Below, one piece after another: positions 1 to 6,002 of a stretch of DNA of 7,007 nucleotides. Position numbers and translations under genes: made by a program. Each line of letters opens with the position of its first letter. The first letter of the stretch is position 1. The DNA is from Puniceicoccales bacterium (GTDB taxonomy: Bacteria; Verrucomicrobiota; Verrucomicrobiae; Opitutales; LL51), in the NCBI GenBank assembly GCA_031259625.1, contig JAIRLG010000059.1, forward strand, positions 1 to 7,007, written 5' to 3'. Below the pieces are notes generated by a model. It searched no databases. It had not been told where the DNA came from and saw nothing but the letters and a program-made list of their open reading frames with translations.

Positions 1-311
1 AGGACATTGGCATCGTTGTGGAGCCGCGCCAGGCGGGCCATGGCCTCATTCAGGACCAGCGCCGCCCGGATGCCCTGGAATTTATTGGCCGCGATGGACA
101 TCCCGAGGCCGGTCTGGCACATGAGGATCCCGAAATTGGCCCTCATCGTCCGGATGTCCTTGGCGATCTTTCGGGCGATGTCCGGGTAGTCCACCGCCGT
201 GGTATCCAGGGTGCCGCGGTCGGTGACCTCAAAGCCCATCATCTCCAGATGGGCAATGACGGCCTTCTTCAGTTCCACCGCATGGTGGTCGACGCCTAAA
301 GTGACAATCAT
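1..311 (-). CDS. rpiB: Ribose-5-phosphate isomerase B (3' end outside window)
   Basis: This is the N-terminal 103 codons of a RpiB/LacA-LacB family sugar-phosphate isomerase, which interconverts ribose 5-phosphate and ribulose 5-phosphate in the cytosolic pentose phosphate pathway. The start has the family motif GVDHHAVELK (residues 6-15), followed by VDYPDIA (40-46). The catalytic-cysteine loop is GILMCQTGLGMSIAANK (61-77, Cys65), and LHNDANVL with His98 lies at the window edge. The usual loop is CGTG, so Gln66 replaces a Gly next to the catalytic Cys. The protein is normally about 145-150 aa, so roughly 45 residues are missing. The ATG at 309-311 places the first beta-strand where expected, although no strong Shine-Dalgarno precedes it. 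It lies 117 nt downstream of the sigma-54 activator, past a hairpin, and is probably a separate transcription unit. Family assignment is secure; activity is inferred. Confidence 0.95.
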   Translation of the reverse strand, partial: MIVTLGVDHHAVELKKAVIAHLEMMGFEVTDRGTLDTTAVDYPDIARKIAKDIRTMRANFGILMCQTGLGMSIAANKFQGIRAALVLNEAMARLARLHNDANV

Positions 312-388
312 AGGAGCTCGTGAGCCGCTCGAAACTGCTCGACGATGACCGGAGGTTTAGGAAATGCCGGTGACGGAAGCAAGATTTA

Positions 389-409
389 TTTCACCCGAAA
401 AGGGTGAAA
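389..409 (-). terminator. Perfect 8-bp hairpin after the activator gene, weak terminator candidate
   Basis: The sequence TTTCACCC (389-396), loop GAAAA, GGGTGAAA (402-409) forms a perfect hairpin beginning 20 nt past the activator stop codon. Very AT-rich sequence (410-428) flanks it on the activator side. The expected U-run on the minus-strand transcript is only TAAAT, so it is not a textbook intrinsic terminator. It could still end the activator transcript or protect its 3' end. The remaining 77 nt before rpiB (312-388) show no promoter that I would defend; the best match is TTGCTT, 17 nt, TAAACC. Confidence 0.4.
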
Positions 410-428
410 ATGTTAAAAAATTTTAAAA

Positions 429-1898
429 TCACGGTCTGGCGGACGAAAGGGCTTGTATTTTCCTGTAAAGGGTTCGGCGGCTGATGCCTAGCCTTTGGGC
501 GGCCAGGGTTTTATTGCCTCCGGTCTCCTCCAGGGCCTTCCGTAGGCGCTGCGGACTCAGCCTTTCCCGATGGTCTTCCAGGTAGATGGGCCGTGCGGAG
601 GGGACGAGTTCGGGCGGGTGGAGGCTCCGGTCGGGCAGCTGTCCGAGGAATTTCGGGTCCAGGTCGCTCCACTCGATGACGTGGCGCTGCTCCGGCAGGA
701 GAATGGCCGCGCTCTCGCAGGTGTGGCGCAGCTCGCGGATGTTGCCCGGCCAGAAGTAGTGCTGCAGCGCGGCGAGGGCATCGGGCGAGAAGCGCAACTG
801 CCTTTCGATGCCGTTCTCGAAGCAGGCCTTTTGCAGGTAGAAATCCAGCAGCAGGGGGATGTCCATGGGCCGTTCCCGCAGGGCCGGAAGGGACAGTTTG
901 ACGACGTGGAGGCGGTAGTAGAGGTCTTCCCGAAAGCTTCCCTCCCGTATCATGGCTTCGAGGGAACGGTGGGTGGCGGTGATGAGGCGGACGTCCAGGG
1001 ACAGGGGCTCCGTGCTCCCCACGCGCTCGATCTGCAGGGTTTCGATGAAGCGCAGCAGTTTGACCTGGGTCTGGAGGTTGATCTCCCCGATCTCGTCGAG
1101 GAAAATCGTGCCGCCGTGGGCCCGTTCGAAATAGCCCACGTGGCGGTTCATCGCTCCGGTGAAGGCGCCGCGCTCGTGGCCGAACAGCTCGCTCTCCAGC
1201 AGGGTTTCCGACAGCGCCGCGCAGTGCACCGTTACCATGGGCCCCGAGGCCCGAGGACTGTTGTAGTGGATCCAGTGGGCGAAAACCTCCTTGCCGGTGC
1301 CGGTTTCCCCCTGGAGCAGCACGCTGGCCTGCGTTCGGGCCACCTGGGTCGCCTTCTGCTGCAGGGAGACGAGGGGCGAATCCGGTGCGCAGAGGAGATT
1401 TCCCCGTCGGGAGGCCGGAGCTTGGGCCTGAGGACGGGGGGTATCTTCCGGGAGCAGGAGAAGGGGCTTCTCCTCCTGGTGAGGGGATATCCTGGGCCTT
1501 TTCCCTTCCGCCGCCTGGCGGAGGACGATGCGCAGGTGCTCGAAGTCCAGGGGCTTGCGGAGGAAGTCGAAGGCACCTCTCTTCATCGCCTTGACCGCCG
1601 TTTCGACATCCCCATCGGCGCTCATGAGGACACAGGCCGGCTCCGGCGAGAGGCGGCGCAGGGCCTCGAGCAGCTTCAGCCCGTCCTGGGCCTGCCGGAG
1701 ATGGACTTCGGTCAGCACCACATCGATGCGCTCCTGGTGCAACCAGAATTCGGCCTCTTCCAGACAGGTGGCCGAGTAAAGGTCCCAGGAATCCTGAAGG
1801 GCGGCTTTTAGGCGCTCCTGAGTTTTCTTATCCCCGTCGACCAGGAGCAATTTCCGCATACCGGCGCACGGGGGTTTGGTGGGGGGATCATTCCTCAT
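429..1898 (-). CDS. NtrC-family sigma-54 activator with atypical receiver
   Basis: A 489-aa bacterial enhancer-binding protein: receiver, AAA+ sigma-54 interaction domain and Fis-type DNA-binding helix-turn-helix. Residues are numbered from the ATG at 1898. The receiver spans about 15-130. The AAA+ domain has Walker A GETGTGKE (197-204), the sigma-54 contact loop GAFTGA (244-249), Walker B GGTIFLDE (262-269), arginine-finger region FREDLYYRL and sensor II WPGNIREL. The C-terminal helix-turn-helix includes NKTLAAQRLGISRRTLYRKI. The ATPase parts look intact, so it should remodel sigma-54 holoenzyme. The receiver is odd: the phospho-acceptor position is Glu64 (VLTEVHL), and one of the two acidic-pocket residues is Gly22 (LVDGD). 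Ser93 and Lys115 are present. The ATG at 1898 overlaps the upstream gene's stop by 11 nt, suggesting translational coupling. The ATG at 1859, immediately before the receiver, is an equally possible start (476 aa). No sensor kinase is visible in the window. Confidence 0.92.
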   Translation of the reverse strand: MRNDPPTKPPCAGMRKLLLVDGDKKTQERLKAALQDSWDLYSATCLEEAEFWLHQERIDVVLTEVHLRQAQDGLKLLEALRRLSPEPACVLMSADGDVETAVKAMKRGAFDFLRKPLDFEHLRIVLRQAAEGKRPRISPHQEEKPLLLLPEDTPRPQAQAPASRRGNLLCAPDSPLVSLQQKATQVARTQASVLLQGETGTGKEVFAHWIHYNSPRASGPMVTVHCAALSETLLESELFGHERGAFTGAMNRHVGYFERAHGGTIFLDEIGEINLQTQVKLLRFIETLQIERVGSTEPLSLDVRLITATHRSLEAMIREGSFREDLYYRLHVVKLSLPALRERPMDIPLLLDFYLQKACFENGIERQLRFSPDALAALQHYFWPGNIRELRHTCESAAILLPEQRHVIEWSDLDPKFLGQLPDRSLHPPELVPSARPIYLEDHRERLSPQRLRKALEETGGNKTLAAQRLGISRRTLYRKIQALSSARP

Positions 1899-2538
1899 CC
1901 TCGTCGTCCTCATCGTCCTTCTCGATGTCCCGACAATTGGCCATGACGCGCAGCCAGACCTCCCGCAGGTCGAAGCAGGCCAGAATGGCATCCTGCAGGA
2001 GCAATTTGGCCTTTTCGGAATTCCCGGGGGCCTTTTGGATCAAGCCCATGCTGTAGTTGATGCTCTGGAGCGCCGATTTGAAGTGGCAGATGGCCAGAAC
2101 GGGGTCCTCGGCGTCCATGCAGGCGATGCCCAGGAGGGCGTCGTGCTCCCCCCCAGCCAACAGGCGGGCGTAGACCCAGGACATCTGGGGGTTCAGGTCG
2201 CCGCTGCATTCCTGATAGAGTTCCCAATTCTTGTAGAGGAAGTGGTAGAGCCCGTGGGTGACGATGTAGACCGGATGCTTGTGCAGCGTCTGCGGGCCTT
2301 CTCGCCAGCGCTTCTGCAAAATGGCCTCGATGGAATTGTCCTCCTGCTGCGTCCAGCCCATCTGGAGGGCGATGAGGTCCAGGTGGTTGATGATCTGCCT
2401 CAACTGGACGAATTTCTTGAGGAACAGGGTCGTCTCCACATCGATTTGCGTGAGATAGCGCCGCCAATCGGCCTCGTTCCAATCATCGGCCGAGAACTCG
2501 CCCCCGTCCCGTGCGCCGTATTCCCCTTCGAAGCCCAT
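1888..2538 (-). CDS. Conserved-looking hypothetical protein with acidic tail
   Basis: A 216-aa protein I do not recognise. It has no signal peptide and no membrane segment. The N-terminal 40 residues are acidic and rich in Trp and Gly (for example DDWNEADWRRYL). The middle looks mostly helical, with many Leu, His and aromatic residues. It ends in a run of Asp and Glu (IEKDDEDDEDEE). A long low-complexity acidic tail suggests a soluble protein, possibly binding partners or basic surfaces. It is co-directional with the sigma-54 activator and overlaps its start by 11 nt, so the two are probably co-translated and may be functionally linked; this is inference from context only. The ATG at 2538 is the only in-frame ATG near the start. 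It sits 16 nt from a perfect Shine-Dalgarno that is better spaced for an out-of-frame ATG at 2548. Reading-frame quality argues that the gene is real. Confidence 0.75.
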   Translation of the reverse strand: MGFEGEYGARDGGEFSADDWNEADWRRYLTQIDVETTLFLKKFVQLRQIINHLDLIALQMGWTQQEDNSIEAILQKRWREGPQTLHKHPVYIVTHGLYHFLYKNWELYQECSGDLNPQMSWVYARLLAGGEHDALLGIACMDAEDPVLAICHFKSALQSINYSMGLIQKAPGNSEKAKLLLQDAILACFDLREVWLRVMANCRDIEKDDEDDEDEE

Positions 2539-2561
2539 GGGTCGGCATACTATTCCCTCCT
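2483..2561 (-). promoter_or_regulatory. Strong Shine-Dalgarno plus 21-codon out-of-frame leader ORF
   Basis: AGGAGGG (2555-2561, minus strand) lies 6 nt before an ATG at 2546-2548. That ATG opens a 21-codon frame (MPTHGLRRGIRR...) ending in TGA at 2483-2485. It overlaps the first 18 codons of the hypothetical gene in a different frame. The gene's own ATG (2536-2538) is 16 nt from the same Shine-Dalgarno, which is poor spacing. The leader ORF may modulate translation of the main gene, or ribosomes may tolerate the long spacing. No family similarity is claimed for the short peptide. Confidence 0.35.
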
Positions 2562-2934
2562 CGATTTTAACAAGAGCATTGTGGCTGAGGCATGTGGGTC
2601 GCCGGCGATCCCAAAACTTTTAAGTTTTGCTGCTGCGCTCCGCGCCGCAGGCGCTGGGCAGAAGCCCAGCGCGGATCGCCGGCGAGGCCGTTGTTTCGGT
2701 TTCTTCCGGCCCTTTCCCTCCTCGGCTGCAAGGGCTAGTCACCAACGGAAACCGTTGACCCGAAAATTGACACGAACAGGAAAATATCCCAAATGGCGCG
2801 GCTTCGCAAAGGCCCAGCGGAGCGTTGGGTATGGGGGTGAAAGGAGTTTTTGGGAGATTAGGAAATCTTACGTTTGGGGATTAGGAGGTGAAATCTTGCG
2901 TGCGTCAGCTCTCCTTTGATTTATCCTACGCGCG
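2539..2934. other. Intergenic region holding one cloverleaf repeat
   Basis: This 396-nt stretch between the DNA glycosylase stop and the hypothetical gene contains repeat copy 1 (2601-2683). It also has a small hairpin CAACGG-AAA-CCGTTG (2743-2757) and an imperfect duplication, GATTAGGAAATCTTACGT (2856-2873) versus a GATTAGG...AAATCTTGCGT version (2879-2901). A minus-strand frame is open from 2880 to a TAA at 2620-2622 and ends in a peptide resembling the RarA tail. It lacks a convincing start and I do not call it a gene. No clear sigma-70 or sigma-54 promoter was found by eye for the hypothetical/activator pair. Confidence 0.6.
2601..2683. repeat. 83-nt cloverleaf palindromic repeat, copy 1
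   Basis: An 11-bp terminal inverted repeat, GCCGGCGATCC (2601-2611) with GGATCGCCGGC (2673-2683), closes three adjacent hairpins. Hairpin 1 is CAAAACTT-TT-AAGTTTTG (2612-2629). Hairpin 2 is CTGCTGCGC-TCC-GCGCCGCAG (2630-2650, one mismatch). Hairpin 3 is GCGCTGGGC-AGAA-GCCCAGCGC (2651-2672). No unpaired base lies between the stems, and the outer stem can extend to 2599 and 2685. It differs from copy 2 at 3 of 83 positions (2634, 2660, 2663). Two of these are in a loop and one creates the single mismatch. It is not a tRNA: the loops have 2-4 nt and there is no anticodon arm. Weaker similarity to copy 2 continues about 14 nt to the right (2684-2697). Confidence 0.9.
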
Positions 2935-2949
2935 TCAACTCCCCTTTGA
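2902..2949. repeat. Near-duplicate 18-mers around the glycosylase stop codon
   Basis: GCGTCAGCTCTCCTTTGA (2902-2919) and GCGTCAACTCCCCTTTGA (2932-2949) match at 16 of 18 positions and start 30 nt apart. The right copy contains the last codons and TGA stop of the DNA glycosylase gene; the left copy lies just beyond it. This looks like a small local duplication of the gene's 3' end. Confidence 0.5.
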
Positions 2950-3696
2950 CCTTGTCGTCTCTTTCCTCTCATCGGCGATGGCCCAGAGGTAGAGGGAGGC
3001 GGTGCTGCCGCAGGGGCTGTAGCATCGGCGGTAGATTTGGAACTGCTCCTTCGTAAGGTTTTCGAGACCGTAGAGACGCATCAGGCCACGGCGGATGCCG
3101 AAATCATTCCAGGAGACGATGTCGGGGCGGTGGTAGGAGAAGAGGAGTAGCATTTCGGCCGTCCAGGGGCCCACGCCCGGGCAGGCCGTCAGGGCCCGTA
3201 TGGCCTCCGGATCGCTGAGCCTGGGAAGACCCTCCAGATCCAGCGTTCCCTCCGCCACCCGTTCGGCGATGCCCCGGATGTACTGGACCTTGCGCCCGCT
3301 CAGGCCGCAGGAGCGCAGATGGGAGGGGTCGATGGCCCGCAGAGCCGCGGCCTCCAGGGAGGGGCAGAGGGCGCAGAGACGTTCCCAGATCACGTGAACC
3401 ACTCGGTTGGATAGCTGCTGTCCGGCGATGTTTCGGATGAGCACGGCGAAGGGAGCGAGCACCGGCTTCGGCAGCTCTATGGGATCGAGGCGCCCCATCG
3501 CCTCGCCCAGGAGCGAATCCCGCTGCCGCAGGTATTCGATGGCTTCGGGGCTGCACAGGGTTCGGAGTCCATTGGAATCCGAGGTCGTTGGGTATTGGGT
3601 GGAGGCCGGGTACTCCACTGGCGCCTCCTTCCCGGTGGTCCTCTCGGTGCCGCGGCCGATGGGTTCCAGGGCCTCGCCTGCTTCCATGGCCTCCAT
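2935..3696 (-). CDS. AlkA-type DNA-3-methyladenine glycosylase (HhH-GPD family)
   Basis: A base-excision repair enzyme that removes alkylated bases such as 3-methyladenine from DNA. Numbering is from the ATG at 3696 (253 aa). The HhH-GPD fold starts near residue 50; FAVLIRNIAGQQLSNRVV (83-100) is typical of AlkA/MAG-type enzymes. The helix-hairpin-helix is LTACPGVGPWTAEMLLL (169-185), and the catalytic Asp is expected at Asp198 in VSWNDFGIRRGL. No iron-sulfur cluster cysteine pattern is seen, which argues against the EndoIII/MutY branch. The first 50 residues are low-complexity and poorly conserved in appearance, so the true start could be slightly later (ATG at 3687). The frame stays open upstream to a TTG inside repeat copy 2, but that has no ribosome-binding site. 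It lies 95 nt downstream of rarA and is probably co-transcribed with it. Family membership is confident; substrate range is inferred. Confidence 0.92.
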   Translation of the reverse strand: MEAMEAGEALEPIGRGTERTTGKEAPVEYPASTQYPTTSDSNGLRTLCSPEAIEYLRQRDSLLGEAMGRLDPIELPKPVLAPFAVLIRNIAGQQLSNRVVHVIWERLCALCPSLEAAALRAIDPSHLRSCGLSGRKVQYIRGIAERVAEGTLDLEGLPRLSDPEAIRALTACPGVGPWTAEMLLLFSYHRPDIVSWNDFGIRRGLMRLYGLENLTKEQFQIYRRCYSPCGSTASLYLWAIADERKETTRSKGS

Positions 3697-3772
3697 AGGG
3701 GAATCGTCCTGAGTTTTGTCAATCCGGGAACGAGTAAGCTCCAGCCTTACTTCATCGGTTTCTGTCTTCTCC

Positions 3773-3855
3773 GCCGGCGATCCCAAAACTTTTAAGTTTT
3801 GCTGCGGCGCTCCGCGCCGCAGGCGCTGGGCGGAGGCCCAGCGCGGATCGCCGGC
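3773..3855. repeat. 83-nt cloverleaf palindromic repeat, copy 2, overlapping the rarA 3' end
   Basis: This has the same architecture as copy 1. The terminal stem is 3773-3783 with 3845-3855, extendable to 15 bp as CTCC (3769-3772) with GGAG (3856-3859). Hairpin 1 is 3784-3801. Hairpin 2 is CTGCGGCGC-TCC-GCGCCGCAG (3802-3822, perfect here). Hairpin 3 is GCGCTGGGC-GGAG-GCCCAGCGC (3823-3844). Every base is in a stem or a 2-4 nt loop. On the minus strand the element is translated as the last 20 residues of RarA, and the TAA stop (3792-3794) falls in hairpin 1. It therefore sits in the mRNA between rarA and the glycosylase gene, where it could act on mRNA decay or on expression of the downstream gene. 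Confidence 0.9.
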
Positions 3856-5264
3856 GGAGCCGTCGTCTGTTCCGGGTCCTGCCGCTCCCGCTGCTGTTCC
3901 TGCCGCTCCTGTTTCAGCCGTTCCCAGCGCTCCAGGCGCTCCGCAATGGCCACTTCAGCCCCCACCCGTTTGGGGAAGTAAAAGGTCTTGGGCCGTAGCA
4001 TGAATTCCTGTCCGGAGATGTTTTCCTCGAAATCATGGCTGTAGCGGTAGTCCTGGGACTGGCCCAGTTGCTTGCCGATGGCGGTGCTGGCATCGCGCAG
4101 CCACAGCGGCACCGCCTGCGTTCCCTCCTGACGGATACTCTCCCGGGCCCTGTTCAGGGCGAGGTAGCTGGAATTGCTCTTGGGGGCGGTGGCGAGGAAG
4201 ACCGTCACATGGGCCAGGTTCAGGGCACATTCCGGCAGGCCGACGCGCTCGCAGGCGTCGAAGCAGGCGTTGGCCAGGGGCAGGGCCCGGGAATCGCCCA
4301 GGCCCACATCCTCGGAAGCGGCGATGAGCAGCCGACGGGCGATGAAGCGCGGGTCTTCGCCGCCCTCCAGCATCTTGGCCAGCCAGTAGAGGGCCGCATC
4401 CGGAGCGCCTCCGCGGAGGCTTTTGATGAAGGCGGAGATGGTGTTGTAATGCTCATCCTCGTCCGCGTCGTAGCGGATCTGCCTCTCCCGGGCAAAGGAC
4501 GCCAGGTCGTCGAGGCCCAATTCCCTACCCATGGGAAGGCTCAGGACGAGGGTTTCCAGGGCGTTCAGGGCCCGGCGCAGATCACCATCGCAGAACCGGG
4601 CGAGTTGGAGGAGGACTTCCGGCGTGGCTTGGCATTGGGTATTTCCTAAGCCCCGGGGCTTGTCCCGCAGGGCCAGGGCCAGCACCTGAACGACCTCGTC
4701 CTCCGAAAGGGCCTCCAGGTGGAAGAGCTGGCTGCGGCTCAGCAGCGGGGGGATGATGGAGAAGCCGGGATGGTGCGTCGTGGCACCCAGGAGCCGGACG
4801 CAGCCGCTCTCGAGGTCGGGCAGGAGAAGGTCCTGCTGGGCCTTGTTGAAACGGTGGATCTCGTCGATGAAGAGGAGGGTCGAGCGCCGGGGATTTCTTC
4901 GGGCCATTTGTAGGATTTCCCGCAGCTCGCCGACGTTGGAGGATACGGCGTTGAGGCGGACGAGTTCGAGCTGCGTTTCCCGGGCGATGACTTCGGCCAG
5001 CGAGGTCTTGCCGCAGCCGGGTGGGCCGTAGAAGAGTAGGCTGCCGAAGGAATTCTGGCGGATGAGTTTTGGCAGGAGGCAGTCCTCGCCCAGGAGCTGC
5101 CGCTGGCCGACCATTTCTTCCAGCCGGCGCGGCCGCAGGCGGGTCGCCAGCGGCACGTAGCGCCGTAGGCCCCCATCCTCCTCATCCGCCGAGTGCTGGG
5201 GCCACCAGTCCCCATCCGCCCGGGGAGAGGGTTCCATGGGAGAAGAGTGGTCAGGGCCGGACAT
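3792..5264 (-). CDS. rarA: Replication-associated recombination protein A (MgsA/WRNIP1-type AAA+ ATPase)
   Basis: A 490-aa clamp-loader-like AAA+ ATPase. The family acts at stalled replication forks and single-stranded DNA ends together with SSB. Visible motifs are RPRRLEEMVGQ (44-54), Walker A GPPGCGKTS (80-88), Walker B LLFIDEIHRFNKAQQD (130-145), sensor 1 GATTHHPGFS (160-169; the family usually has Glu-Asn where His-His is seen) and the arginine finger SRSQLF (Arg177). The C-terminal tetramerisation/MgsA region follows, including EDVGLGD and AEVAIAERLERW. The family is usually about 430-450 aa. The excess is a charged Gln/Arg/Glu stretch plus a 20-residue tail (471-490, AIRAGPPPSACGAERRSKT) encoded entirely inside repeat copy 2. 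The ATG at 5264 overlaps the upstream hydrolase stop by 14 nt, indicating co-translation; the ATG at 5237 is a weaker alternative. Confidence 0.96.
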   Translation of the reverse strand: MSGPDHSSPMEPSPRADGDWWPQHSADEEDGGLRRYVPLATRLRPRRLEEMVGQRQLLGEDCLLPKLIRQNSFGSLLFYGPPGCGKTSLAEVIARETQLELVRLNAVSSNVGELREILQMARRNPRRSTLLFIDEIHRFNKAQQDLLLPDLESGCVRLLGATTHHPGFSIIPPLLSRSQLFHLEALSEDEVVQVLALALRDKPRGLGNTQCQATPEVLLQLARFCDGDLRRALNALETLVLSLPMGRELGLDDLASFARERQIRYDADEDEHYNTISAFIKSLRGGAPDAALYWLAKMLEGGEDPRFIARRLLIAASEDVGLGDSRALPLANACFDACERVGLPECALNLAHVTVFLATAPKSNSSYLALNRARESIRQEGTQAVPLWLRDASTAIGKQLGQSQDYRYSHDFEENISGQEFMLRPKTFYFPKRVGAEVAIAERLERWERLKQERQEQQRERQDPEQTTAPPAIRAGPPPSACGAERRSKT

Positions 5265-5910
5265 GGGGATTGTGCCGCTTCTCCTGAAGGATGGAGCTCA
5301 GCGGACCGTGGCCCGGGACGATGCGGGTCTCGTCCGGCAGGGTATACAGCTGCTCCCGGATGCTCCGGAGCAGGCGTTCTCCGTCCCCGCCCGGAAGGTC
5401 GCTGCGGCCGATGCCACCTGCGAAGAGGGTATCGCCGACGAAGGCGAGGGGGATTTGAGGGAAAATATAGGCAAAACTGCCCGGGGAGTGTCCGGGAACG
5501 TGCAGAGCTTTGGAGGAAAGTGAGGGGAAAACTTCACAGACTTCCCCCTCTTCTGCCCAATGCCCCACTTGGCAGGGGGCTATGGGGGTTTGGAGGCCGA
5601 AGGCCCCCATGATCTCCGGACGTCGGAAGAAGAGCTCATCCCCTTGGCCGGCCCACAGGAGGGCCCGGGCATCGGCGAAGTGCGAGGCGTCGGCCATGTG
5701 ATCCCAATGGCCGTGCGTTAGGAACAGCTGCGTCAGCGTCCACTCGGAGGGCGGGAAGTGTTTTTGAACGAAGTTCCAGCTGCCGGGAGGCGCATCCACC
5801 ACGGCGAGGCGATGGGCCTCCTCGTCGAGGACGAAGCCGACATTGGTCTCCAGCGGGCCGATGGGCTCGAGGCAGAGGCGGAAGCGTTCGTCCGAAAAGA
5901 GGGTCTTCAT
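5251..5910 (-). CDS. Metallo-beta-lactamase-fold hydrolase, glyoxalase II-like
   Basis: A 219-aa cytosolic MBL-fold enzyme of the compact glyoxalase II/YcbL type, with a predicted two-metal hydrolase site. Metal ligands appear in order: THGHWDH (65-71; His66, His68, Asp70, His71), GHSPGS (His141), FVGDTLFAGGIGRSDLPGGD (Asp160) and VPGHGPLS (His201). The GRSDLPGGD segment and the closing EKRHNP motif are typical of this subfamily. It lacks the C-terminal substrate domain of classical glyoxalase II, so hydrolysis of a thioester such as S-lactoylglutathione is possible but unproven. It is first in the apparent operon with rarA and the DNA glycosylase, which fits removal of reactive metabolites next to DNA-damage functions. 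The ATG at 5910 is the only good start; its Shine-Dalgarno is weak (TTTGGAAC). Confidence 0.95.
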   Translation of the reverse strand: MKTLFSDERFRLCLEPIGPLETNVGFVLDEEAHRLAVVDAPPGSWNFVQKHFPPSEWTLTQLFLTHGHWDHMADASHFADARALLWAGQGDELFFRRPEIMGAFGLQTPIAPCQVGHWAEEGEVCEVFPSLSSKALHVPGHSPGSFAYIFPQIPLAFVGDTLFAGGIGRSDLPGGDGERLLRSIREQLYTLPDETRIVPGHGPLSSILQEKRHNPHVRP

Positions 5911-5934
5911 GTTCCAAACAACGGCGGAATTCCC

Positions 5935-5962
5935 AACTTAGCTAAAGGTCTCGAAGTTTCAA
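5935..5962 (-). promoter_or_regulatory. Possible promoter for the hydrolase-rarA-glycosylase operon
   Basis: On the minus strand, TTGAAA (5957-5962) lies 16 nt from TAAGTT (5935-5940), about 25 nt before the hydrolase ATG. The -35 matches consensus at 5 of 6 positions and the -10 only at 3 of 6. It is the best candidate I can see in the non-repetitive segment. Confidence 0.25.
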
Positions 5963-6002
5963 GGCGAGAGGGAAGGGGCTGAGGTCGGTAAATTTGAGGT
6001 GG

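Noticed and set aside
570..1811. 413-codon open frame on the plus strand
   Set aside because: It is antisense to the sigma-54 activator, whose domains are unmistakable. The plus-strand protein has no recognisable motif and reflects high-GC codon structure.
2601..2683. tRNA or tRNA-like gene because of the cloverleaf shape
   Set aside because: All loops are 2-4 nt. There is no 7-nt anticodon loop, no T-loop motif and no CCA-side pattern. The other elements share the topology but also lack these.
2724..2748. Sigma-54 promoter (GG/GC pair) upstream of the hypothetical gene
   Set aside because: On the minus strand the GG and GC elements are 12 nt apart rather than the required 10, and the flanking consensus is poor.
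1876..2919. 347-codon plus-strand open frame across the hypothetical gene and repeat copy 1
   Set aside because: It runs antisense through the hypothetical gene and through the palindrome. The sequence is low in plausible domains, so it is a shadow frame.
3694..3786. TTG start at 3786 for the DNA glycosylase, inside the repeat
   Set aside because: There is no ribosome-binding site, and the extra 30 residues lie outside the family domain. The ATG at 3696 has AGGA at acceptable spacing.
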